Shown here one piece after another: positions 33,850 through 41,961 of a stretch of DNA of 64,000 nucleotides. Both the position numbers and the translations under genes were made by a program. This stretch comes from Rebecca billardiae RCC1528. Its lineage: Eukaryota; Haptophyta. A model generated the notes under the pieces. The model was not told the DNA's origin, did no database searches, and saw only the letters and a list, made by a program, of their open reading frames with translations. Within the stretch, counting starts at the first letter, position 1. Each line of letters begins with the position of its first letter. The stretch spans positions 744,001 to 808,000 of the forward strand of contig OZ251242.1 in NCBI GenBank assembly GCA_965240325.2, given 5' to 3'.

Positions 33850-34023
33850 CCAGTAGGTCCGGCCTCGTCGGCCTCGAGTCTCGGCCTTGGTTGACGAGTT
33901 ACTGGCGATTTCGCAGCATCTCGACCGCATCTGAAAGGGCGCCCGCGCCGAGACTGCAACGCTTCTGCCTCCCGGCGCGCACGCCGTCCGCCAGTCGCCG
34001 AGCCGCACGCACGAGGACCTCTG

Positions 34024-35118
34024 ATGTCGATGGGCCAGCTCAGCAGCCGTGGCCGCCCTGCCGAAGATGGCCGCGCCGACGACGGCGTCCGCACGCTCGT
34101 GCAGATGGGCTTCGAGCCGGCGATGGCGCGCGAGGCGCTCGCGGCAGCCGCTGGCGACGTGAACGCGGCCGCCGAGCTGCTGCTCTCGTCCTCGCGCGAG
34201 CGCGCGGCGCGCGAGGTGCCGGCACGGCCGTCAGAGGCCGATGAGCGCCGCCAGCGCGCGCTGCTCGCCGCGCAATCGCGCGCGGCCTCCTCGCACGCCA
34301 CGCGTGCCCCGGCCAGCACCGGCCGCGGCGGCGCTGCCGCTCAGGCGGCGCGCGGCGTGGCGGCGGCGGCGGCGCGCAGCGTCGCGCCGCCCGCTCGACG
34401 CGCGCCGTCCCGCGAGGAGCGCATCGTGAGCTCCGCGCGCCAGCTCGCCACGATGCCGCAGTCGCTCGACCTGCTCATCACCTCGCTCACGCGCGTGCTC
34501 GCGCATCCGGGAGACCCCAAGTACCAGCGCGTGCCAGTGAACAACCCCAACTTCAAGCAGCACGTCGTGGACGCGCCGGGCGGGATGGAGCTGCTCGCCG
34601 CGGTGGGGTACGAGCGCCGCGACGACGCGCTCGTCCTCCGCGCGCACGACCAGTCCGTCCTCGAGCTCGCGCTCTCCGCGCTCGAGGGCGAGCGCGCCGG
34701 CTCTCGTTATGTGGAGGCCAAGGAGGAAGCGCTGCTGTCGGAGGCGCTGCAGGCGAGCAGGGCGGAGTGGGACGAGAGCGAGCGGGCGCGGCGCGCGGCG
34801 GCGGCGGCGCGCGTGCCCAAGGAGCCCGAGGACGGCGCGGCGGGCAACACGCTCCTCTGCTTCCACCTGGGCAAGTCGAAGGAGCGATCTCGCACCATCT
34901 GGCGCCGCTTCGAGTCGTGGAACACTCTGGAAGAAATCATTGCGTTCGTGGAGTCGACGACGCCGTTCGTGGTGGGCAAGACGGCGCACCTGTACGACAT
35001 CACGCTCGCGACGCCGACGCGGCTGGACGAGCGCCTCGAGATCGGGCGCACGCTGCAGGTGCTCAACCTGTGGCCGAGCGGCCACCTGCGCGTGCAGCCG
35101 ATTGTGAGCGCCGCCTGA
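34024..35118 (+). CDS. UBA-PUB-UBX domain protein (p97/CDC48 cofactor)
   Basis: 364 residues. A UBA domain at about 20-57 (VRTLVQMGFEPAMAREALAAAAGDVNAAAELLL) binds ubiquitin. A PUB domain at about 150-235 (LLITSLTRVLAHPGDPKYQRVPVNNPNFK...GGMELLAAVGYERRDDALVL) binds the tail of the p97/CDC48 AAA ATPase. The C-terminal ~85 residues (LLCFHLGKSKERSRTIWRRFESWNTLEEIIAFVES...TLQVLNLWPSGHLRVQP) form a UBX fold. This is the architecture of adaptors that recruit ubiquitylated substrates to p97, comparable to UBXN family and plant PUX proteins. Met-Ser-Met at the start offers two start codons 6 bp apart. It is divergent from TFIIE-beta. Confidence 0.85.
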   Translation: MSMGQLSSRGRPAEDGRADDGVRTLVQMGFEPAMAREALAAAAGDVNAAAELLLSSSRERAAREVPARPSEADERRQRALLAAQSRAASSHATRAPASTGRGGAAAQAARGVAAAAARSVAPPARRAPSREERIVSSARQLATMPQSLDLLITSLTRVLAHPGDPKYQRVPVNNPNFKQHVVDAPGGMELLAAVGYERRDDALVLRAHDQSVLELALSALEGERAGSRYVEAKEEALLSEALQASRAEWDESERARRAAAAARVPKEPEDGAAGNTLLCFHLGKSKERSRTIWRRFESWNTLEEIIAFVESTTPFVVGKTAHLYDITLATPTRLDERLEIGRTLQVLNLWPSGHLRVQPIVSAA

Positions 35119-35501
35119 CAGCGCTCCAGCTGTGGCTGACTGGCTGTCGGTGCCGCCGATGCGCGGCCGCCGACGCCGCGGGTGCCATGCGGGCCAAGCA
35201 CGACGCGTGAGACCATGCCGATCAGAGCGGTGCTGCCGACGGCGTCACGTGGCCACCACGTGCCAGCACGTGGACACGATGTGCCAGCGTGCTGGCGCCG
35301 CCCTCAGCCATCAAGCGGCCAGCGGCCAGCGCCGCCGTCGCGGACGTGGCCCGTCGCCGTCGGCCGTCGGGCTCACTCTACACTAGGCCTAGCGGTAGGG
35401 CCGTGCTTGTCGCCCTGTCGGGCCGCCGACAAAGATTTAGTTAGGACTGGCATCAGCAGCACCATCAGCATTGGCAGCCGGCCTGTTTTAATTCTACTGT
35501 A

Positions 35502-35548
35502 ATCTCGCCTGCCTGAGCTGTGTGCGTCTCTTATTCTTAGTAAACTGT
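35502..35548 (-). repeat. 47-bp dispersed repeat, copy B
   Basis: Same sequence as copy A at 22834-22880 on the opposite strand. Beyond its GAGAT end a partial second unit (TACAGTA) appears, as in the tandem copy at 44184. No start codon lies close on this strand. Confidence 0.85.
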
Positions 35549-36211
35549 ACGAGAGCCCAACGGCGACATGCCGACATCCGCCAAAACGCGGCAAAATGGC
35601 GGCTGCTTGGCCGCTGGTGCGGTGCCGGCGCGATTGCGGAGTACTGATGGCACGTCGTTGGCGCATTCTCGTACTAGCGCGCTGACCTGTAGCGAAAGAT
35701 GTTGCCATGGCATGCTGCTTAGCCTTGCCTGGTGCTTCGCCCTGACACAGGGGTCAGTCGCGGCGCACGGTTGTGTGACGATCGTCGCCGAGGTGGCAGC
35801 TGCGGGCTTGCTGCAAGCTGCAGGCACTCTACCTTGGCTACGTCGCGCCCGTGTCAGTTGGCGACTCTGAACAGGTGATGAACAGATAGACTGCAATCGC
35901 CACCAGCTCTACAAGCTCCTCCGCCACTACTTTGTCGGGCTTGAGATGCTTCCGTTGCGTGCCGCTCGCATGCAGCTTGCCGCCTGCATTTGAACGTGAT
36001 CGTGGCAGGCTGGTTGACGTGGATGCTCAGGCCTCGTCGGCGTAGACTACGATAGGATGCGTGCAACGCGCACTCATGACGCGCGGAAAGGCATGCACAC
36101 GCGTTCTCGCGCATCTGGCAGGCTGCAGCCTTGGCCAAGATGAAGAACAAGCCTGCCAGTGCCTCGCCGCGCGAGCGCGAGCGCGCGGAGAGTTCTGCGA
36201 TCCGACCCATG

Positions 36212-36356
36212 GTGTTGGATGTACCTCGTGTGCGACAACGACGAGGCGGACGAGCGCCGCAACTGGATTCGTGCACTCACCGGTCACCGAGGAGTGCACG
36301 AATCGCATTCCTCACGCACGTGGAGGCCGCCATCGGCCGTGAGAGGTACATCCAAC
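36212..36356. repeat. 145-bp MITE-like inverted repeat
   Basis: Perfect 14-bp ends, GTTGGATGTACCTC at 36212-36225 and its complement at 36343-36356. A central perfect hairpin has ATTCGTGCACTC at 36267-36278 and its complement at 36292-36303. Confidence 0.7.
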
Positions 36357-36798
36357 GAGGCGTGACCGGTGACACCGATTCCCACTGGCGGGCACGGGTT
36401 TGTCGCCGTGACATAGTAAATGGAATCTGGTAGAAATAAAACAGGCCAGCCGCTGTATACCTGTGTCGTTAAATCATAGAATGGGTATACTGCCCCGCCA
36501 CAAGGATGCGAGTTCCAGGCATCACTCACCCAGACCCCAGTCACCTACTCGGCAATCGCGTCACGATCATCACTGTCAAATGTGTAACCTGTCTGCTGAT
36601 GTCTGGATAATAGCGTGCGATGAAGGATGGCGCGGCAACCTGCCACCGTGAGCCTTACGCACGTTAAAACAAATAAACTGTAACGTAACAGCCGCAGTTG
36701 CACAATTATTTATCCGCGCACCAAATTCCTTGTGGGCAGGCGCGGAGCCGCGGACGTGGAGTCGTGGACAGCGTTAGACAGCGTGGGCGCGTTGCGCA

Positions 36799-37797
36799 AT
36801 GGCTTCCCCCAGCAAGTCATGGGTGCCGCTGGCAAGGCGGCAGGCTGAGGTGCACGACAGCGAGGCGGACGTGCAGCGCGCCATCCGCAAGCTCGCAGAC
36901 GCATCGAACGGCACCGTGCTGACCCAGCTCACCAGCGCCGTGCGGCACAAGCTCCAGACCCTCGCCGAGCGCATCGACACGCTCGAGGATGAAGCGATGG
37001 TGGCTGATGACGCGGTCGCGGCCGAGGCGGCGCTCGGCACGATCGCGGCGCACCGCGCGGAGCACTCACGGCTCTCGCACGATCTACGCACAAAGCTCGT
37101 CGCCGCTCGCGGCATCGTCGCCGTGCGCATGGAGGAGCAGCGCGCGAGCGCGAGCGCGCGCGAGGCGGCGCCTGCTGACGAGAGCGGCGCAGAGGCGGAC
37201 GAGTCGGCAGACGATGGCGGGCTGCCAGCGCGGTCGGCCGTGCAGTCCGCGGTCGAGGCAACGGAGGCGCTGAAGCGCACGCGCAAGCTGATGGCGAGCG
37301 AGGTCGCGCGCACAGAGCAGGCGCTCTCCACGCTGCATGAGTCTGGCGGCACGCTGCGCAGGGCGGCTGATGAGCACGATGCGATCGCAGACGGAGTGGG
37401 CAGCGGCTCGAAGACGCTCCGGCGGATTCGCAGGCGGGAGGCGATGGACAAGGCACTCACGTGGGGCTCGTTCGGCATGTTTCTGCTGGTTGTGCTCCGC
37501 GTCTTCCTTCGCCGCATGCCGTTGGCAGGCTTATGGCCGCTCGGTGTTGACCCCGCGAGTGCCCCTCGCGTCCTGTCGCCGTCATCGCCGCCCGACCACC
37601 TGCGCCACTCGGAGCTGGAGTCGCTGCCCGTGCACGACGCTGCCGTTCAGGAGAAGCACAGCGTTCTGGGGGACAGCGCTCGTGACGCAGCGCCGCAAGG
37701 CGCATCGGAGAGCTCTCCCGTGGACGCCTCTGACGAGACACGAGGTGAGCTCGCTGCCGATTCTCAAGAGCAACAGCGAGCTCGCGACGAGTTGTGA
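36799..37797 (+). CDS. Sec20 / BNIP1-type SNARE
   Basis: 332 residues. Sec20 is the ER Qb-SNARE for retrograde Golgi-to-ER vesicles. The N-terminal half is coiled coil (DVQRAIRKLADASNG, KLQTLAERIDTLEDEAM). The SNARE segment is ALKRTRKLMASEVARTEQALSTLHESGGTLRRAADEHDAIADGVGSGSKTLRRIRRREAMDK, matching the Sec20 pattern T.alkRtr.lm..Ev.rs...l..L.eSt.tL. It is followed by one membrane anchor (WGSFGMFLLVVLRVFL). A lumenal tail of about 90 residues follows the anchor, longer than the short HDEL-type tail of yeast Sec20 and without a clear retrieval signal. Single exon. Confidence 0.83.
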   Translation: MASPSKSWVPLARRQAEVHDSEADVQRAIRKLADASNGTVLTQLTSAVRHKLQTLAERIDTLEDEAMVADDAVAAEAALGTIAAHRAEHSRLSHDLRTKLVAARGIVAVRMEEQRASASAREAAPADESGAEADESADDGGLPARSAVQSAVEATEALKRTRKLMASEVARTEQALSTLHESGGTLRRAADEHDAIADGVGSGSKTLRRIRRREAMDKALTWGSFGMFLLVVLRVFLRRMPLAGLWPLGVDPASAPRVLSPSSPPDHLRHSELESLPVHDAAVQEKHSVLGDSARDAAPQGASESSPVDASDETRGELAADSQEQQRARDEL

Positions 37798-38332
37798 CCC
37801 TGGCGCGAGCCTTCGCTGCCAGCCATCCGGTTCTGGGCGAGCCAAGTCCTCCACGTCAGGGAGTGCGGGGTGCAACTGTCCGGCTAGAGTGGACAACGCC
37901 TGTGGGCGGCGCCCGTCAGTCAGACTGCGAGTCCGACACCGAGCGGGCCGCGCTGGCCTGATGCGAGTGCGACGCCGCGCACGCTCCCGACTCACCTCCC
38001 GAGGATGCTGGATGGTGTCCGGGTTAGACCCGTCTGCCACTCAGTCTCACTCTGCCAGCGCAGGCGGTGAGTGGTGCCGCGCTGATGATGTATCAGCATC
38101 AGCTACTTCATCATCATGTCAGCAGCTAGCACTCATCGCGTCGTCAATCAGTAGCGCAGCAGTCGGCCCGACTGATGATGCTGACTGTAGAGTGTAGTAC
38201 TCAATTACACGCGCGCGCTGATCCGCCATCGTCACCCGATCGTGATCGATACCTGTAAGGCGCCGAGGGCTCGTCGGTAATCCGCCCCCGCCGGCGGCAG
38301 CGGTGCCGGAGTAGTGGAAGAGGCGGCGCTAG
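37798..38332. other. Intergenic between convergent Sec20 and Sel1-MYND genes
   Basis: 535 bp containing the 3' flanks of both genes. CATCATCAG-type short repeats occur near 38085-38125. No gene seen. Confidence 0.4.
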
Positions 38333-39913
38333 TTAATTCTCAATGGCTGCCTGTGCGCACCACTCGATGCAGTGGGGCTTGTGCACCTTCCACGAGCTGC
38401 GCAGGTGCTCACGCGAGCAGAAGACAGCCACGTGGCACCGCTCGCACTTCTTCAGACCGCTGCCCGTGCGTCCGCAGGTGATGCAGCACTGGGAGACCAC
38501 CTCGCGCACGCCCGCTACCGCAGCTAGCCCAGCGCACGCGGTATCTCTGAGGTTGGGGTCGAGCTCTTGGCCACGGCGCAGCAGCCGCGCGCCCTCCTCC
38601 ACGTCACGCTCCACTCCCACACCCTGAAGCGTCAGCGACCCCAGCGAGACGTGCGCACGTGCGTTCCCGCCGTTAGCAGCCAGGCGGTACCAGCGCGTCG
38701 CCTCGCCACAATCATGCTGCACACCCTTGCCTTGCAAGTAGCACAAGCCCAGATTGCACTGCGCCTCAGCATAGCCCTCCTCGGCCGCCAGCCGGTAGAA
38801 GCGCACCGCCTCTGCCATATCCTGCTGCACACCATTGCCGCACGAGTAGTGCACGCCCAGATTGTACTGCGCTGCAGCAACGCCCTGCTCGGCCGCCAGC
38901 CGGTACAAGCGCATCGCCTCGCTCAAATCCTGCGTCACATCCTTGCCTGTGCTGTAGCAAGCGCCCAGACAGAACCGTGCTTCAGCATGGCCCTGCTCGG
39001 CCGCCAGCCGGTACAAGCGCACCGCCTCTGCCATATCCTGCTGCACACCATTGCCGCGCGAGTAGTGCACGCCCAGATTGTACTGCGCGTCAGCAACGCC
39101 CTGCTCGGCCGCCAGCCGGTGCAAGCGCGCCGCCTCTGCCATATCCTGCTGCACACCATTGCCGCACGAGTAGTGCACGCCCAGATTGTACTGCGCTGCA
39201 GCAACGCCCTGCTCGGCCGCCAGCCGGTACAAGCGCATCGCCTCGCTCAAATCCTGCGCCACATCCTTGCCTGTGCTGTAGCAAGCGCCCAGACAGAACC
39301 GTGCTTCAGCATGGCCCTGCTCGGCCGCCAGCCGGTACAAGCGCACCGCCTCTGCCATATCCTGCTGCACACCATTGCCGCGCGAGTAGTGCACGCCCAG
39401 ATTGCACTGCGCTTGAGCATCGCCCTGCTCGGCCGCCAGCCGGTACAAGCGCACCGCCTCGCTCCAATCCTGCTGCACACCCGCACCTTGCGCGCAGCAC
39501 CAGCCCAGATTGCGCTGCGCTTCAGCACAGCCCTGCTCGGCCGCCAGCCGGTACCAGCGCGCTGCCTCGCCCATGTCCTGCTGCACACCCTCGCCACGCG
39601 CGTAGCACCGGCCCAGATTGCGCTGCGCTTCAGCACAGCCCTGCTCGGCCGCCAGCCGGTACCAGCGCGTGGCCGCCTCGAGGTCCACGGGCTGACCAAG
39701 CTCGCCGGCCAAGCAGATGTCGCCCATTCTCGCCTGCGCATCGGCAAAGCCGCGCTCAGTGGCGAGCGTGTACAGGCGAAAGGCTTCGCGCTCGTCCTGC
39801 GCGACGCCGTCACCGATGTCAGCCCGCCGCGCCAGAAGGAACGCCGCACGCGCGTCGCCGCGCCCCGACTTGCGCCGGAGGAGCCTAACCGCCGCGCTAG
39901 CATCCGTCGCCAT
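38333..39913 (-). CDS. Sel1-repeat protein with C-terminal MYND zinc finger
   Basis: 526 residues. About twelve 36-residue Sel1-like repeats (consensus NLGVHYSRGNGVQQDMAEA, VRLYRLAAEQG) form a solenoid used for protein binding. The C-terminus is a MYND finger: CITCGRTGSGLKKCERCHVA, VFCSREH and HKPHC give the C-x2-C...C-x2-C...C...H-x3-C ligands. MYND fingers bind proline-rich peptides, so the product is probably an adaptor. The array contains a higher-order duplication of three repeats (324 bp). The start at 39913 (MATDASAAV) follows an in-frame Met 8 codons upstream that could also be used. Plants and algae have similar Sel1-MYND proteins of unknown role. Confidence 0.85.
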   Translation of the reverse strand: MATDASAAVRLLRRKSGRGDARAAFLLARRADIGDGVAQDEREAFRLYTLATERGFADAQARMGDICLAGELGQPVDLEAATRWYRLAAEQGCAEAQRNLGRCYARGEGVQQDMGEAARWYRLAAEQGCAEAQRNLGWCCAQGAGVQQDWSEAVRLYRLAAEQGDAQAQCNLGVHYSRGNGVQQDMAEAVRLYRLAAEQGHAEARFCLGACYSTGKDVAQDLSEAMRLYRLAAEQGVAAAQYNLGVHYSCGNGVQQDMAEAARLHRLAAEQGVADAQYNLGVHYSRGNGVQQDMAEAVRLYRLAAEQGHAEARFCLGACYSTGKDVTQDLSEAMRLYRLAAEQGVAAAQYNLGVHYSCGNGVQQDMAEAVRFYRLAAEEGYAEAQCNLGLCYLQGKGVQHDCGEATRWYRLAANGGNARAHVSLGSLTLQGVGVERDVEEGARLLRRGQELDPNLRDTACAGLAAVAGVREVVSQCCITCGRTGSGLKKCERCHVAVFCSREHLRSSWKVHKPHCIEWCAQAAIEN

Positions 39914-40518
39914 GATTGTGCTGGGGACGTGATGCACGTCGCGAGATCTGACGAGCCTCGCGATGGCGTCGGCCGGAATGCCCCCCCGCAGCCACGTCCC
40001 TGGGCGGAGGGCGGCGCAACGCCGCGGCGCGTGCGCTCAGGCGGCGGCGAGGTGCGCGCCTGCACGCACCGGTCACATGTGGCCCTGCTCCGCGCGTCCG
40101 CGGCCGAACAGCTGCGCTCCATCGCCCGCCCGCCCGCTCGCGCGTGTGGCGTGCTGCTGCGGCTGCGCGGGGTGGCCGCGTACCCTCGCGGGGGCGCGCG
40201 CGCGTGGCATGGCCGAGGGTGGCCAGGCGGGCACCGCGCGCGAAGGGTGTCCGCGTCCTTGGGCCGTTGGTACAGAATAAATGAGTGGCGCGGACGGTCA
40301 ACCGCTCCAAATCATCAGCCTCTGGGCCTGAGTGTGGCCCGGATTTCAATACTAATAGTCTGATGACTGATTCCGCGGCGCGAACGCCCTCCGCGGCTCG
40401 GATATTAGTGATATCGCGCCGCCGGGACAGGCGTCACACTGACTTCTGACCCTGATCGGCAACAGCGAGCAATTAAGTACGACGACGCATCATCAGCTTC
40501 GCGGAGGCGTCGCCATCG
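39914..40518. other. Intergenic, Sel1-MYND promoter side
   Basis: 605 bp, GC-rich left part and mixed right part. The end nearest 40518 should be the dioxygenase 3' flank. No gene seen. Confidence 0.4.
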
Positions 40519-41751
40519 TTAGTTCTGCATGCGGATGCCGTCGTCCCATCGGAAGCCGACCCCGCTCCCGATCCAGACGCCCTGGCCGAGCGGGTTGGCC
40601 CCGAACACGTTGAGCGCGGGCGGCAGGCCGTGCGGCGGGTCGAAGTTGACCATCGCCTTAACGGTCGTGCGGTGCAGGACGCGAAGCCCCTGCTTCGACG
40701 CCGCCTCGTGCGCCTCGGGCGCGGCGCGGTGGGCGATGGCGAGGTTGTCGATGAAGACCATGTCTCCCTCCTCATACTCGTACGCGAGAGTGTACGCGGG
40801 CGCTCCCGCCGGCAGCCGCTGGCGCTCGGGGGCGGTTTTGTGCGGGGAGCCGTCGGGCAGGCCGGCATTGAGGAGGTCGTTGTACTGGTTGAAGAGCGCG
40901 CGCATCTCGCCCGCCTCGAGCAGGCGCAGCGAGCGCTCCTCGCTCCCCGCCTCCCCCGCGACCTCGAGCACCGCGCCCGTCATCCCCAGGTGGAGGTACA
41001 CGGAGCGCCGGCCGGAGATGGGGTGCTCGTGCACGAGCGGGTGGAGCACGCCCGAGTTGGAGTTGACGGACACGTACCGCGACCACCGCGTCTGTAGCTC
41101 GGGCGGCAGCACGTCGTACGCCACGCCCTGGTGCGCGAAGAGCGTCGCGCCGCCCGCCTCGGGCACGCGCACGATGTGGTAGCCGACGTGCGAGAAGACG
41201 CCGCGCTCGAACGAGCCGTCGTTGTGCCACTGGGGGCCGACGCCGAGGATGCCGACGTCGCGGTCGTTGGCGAGGCGGAAGATGTGCCGGTTCGGCGCCT
41301 GCGGGTGCACGCCGTGCGTGGAGTGGATCTCGCGCCCTCCCCAGTACTCGGACGCTCGCACCTGCTCGTCGCCGCTCAGCACGCCCTGCCCCTTGAAGAC
41401 GAGGAAGCCGCGCGCCGCCATCTCGAGCTGGAGCGCCTCGAGCACGTCCTCGTCAGGCTGAGTTCGCAGGTCGAGCCCGCTCACCTGCGCGCCGAGGGGC
41501 TCAAGGGGGGCGATGGCCACCCCCTTCGACGCGAGGAAGCGCACGCGCTCCTCGCTGAGCGGAGGCACGCCCGCCGAGCACGTCTCCGAGAAGGCGATGG
41601 TCGGGATGGGCGCGGCGGAGACGCTGGACGAGCCTGAGGACATGGTGGCATGCGCTCGGCACGCGAGCGACGCGGCGAGCCAGCCGAGGCGGCGCACGGC
41701 GAGTGCGGCGAGCGGAAGCGTGCGTGCGAGGAAGAAGCCGGGGCCGCACAT
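40519..41751 (-). CDS. TauD/TfdA-family Fe(II)/2-oxoglutarate dioxygenase
   Basis: Fe(II)- and 2-oxoglutarate-dependent oxygenase, related to taurine and 2,4-D dioxygenases. The iron site is visible as QWHNDGSF (H-x-D) and, near the C-terminus, AIAHRAAPEA (distal His), with GLRVLHRTTVK holding the arginine for 2-oxoglutarate. ARGFLVFKGQGVLSGDEQV and VHPLVHEHPISGRRSVYLH are further family blocks. From 41643 (MSSGSSSV) the protein is 374 residues. From 41751 it gains a leader (MCGPGFFLARTLPLAALAVR...ACRAHA) that looks like a signal peptide, giving 410 residues; I favour the longer form but cannot prove it. It is divergent from the SEC14 gene. The substrate is unknown. Confidence 0.85.
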   Translation of the reverse strand: MCGPGFFLARTLPLAALAVRRLGWLAASLACRAHATMSSGSSSVSAAPIPTIAFSETCSAGVPPLSEERVRFLASKGVAIAPLEPLGAQVSGLDLRTQPDEDVLEALQLEMAARGFLVFKGQGVLSGDEQVRASEYWGGREIHSTHGVHPQAPNRHIFRLANDRDVGILGVGPQWHNDGSFERGVFSHVGYHIVRVPEAGGATLFAHQGVAYDVLPPELQTRWSRYVSVNSNSGVLHPLVHEHPISGRRSVYLHLGMTGAVLEVAGEAGSEERSLRLLEAGEMRALFNQYNDLLNAGLPDGSPHKTAPERQRLPAGAPAYTLAYEYEEGDMVFIDNLAIAHRAAPEAHEAASKQGLRVLHRTTVKAMVNFDPPHGLPPALNVFGANPLGQGVWIGSGVGFRWDDGIRMQN

Positions 41752-41961
41752 CCAGCGGACCCAGCCCTGGGACCCAGCGCGGTCGTTCTCACGGGCCGAC
41801 TTGGGTGGCTTCTTTTGCATCCGCCAGCAGCCCCCTCCCCAGCGGGTGGGGTCGTTGGCGCCCCCTTGCACACGCGCGCGCAGAGGCTCGAGGCGCCGAG
41901 CTGCTGCCGCGCGCGGCCCGTGGGTGCCACCCCCCGGCCCTCGCACGCCAGCGAGCGCGCG

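Larger units (their letters stand above)
35119..36798. other. Intergenic with small repeats
   Basis: 1.68 kb without a supported gene. It holds the UBX 3' flank, the inverted copy of the 47-bp repeat (35502-35548), a MITE-like inverted repeat (36212-36356) and the Sec20 promoter side. GC falls toward the right. Confidence 0.5.

Noticed and set aside
38567-40363. 598-codon plus-strand frame opposite the Sel1 gene
   Set aside because: It is the antisense shadow of the Sel1 repeats; repeats such as ALLGRQPVQAHRL mirror the real 36-residue units.
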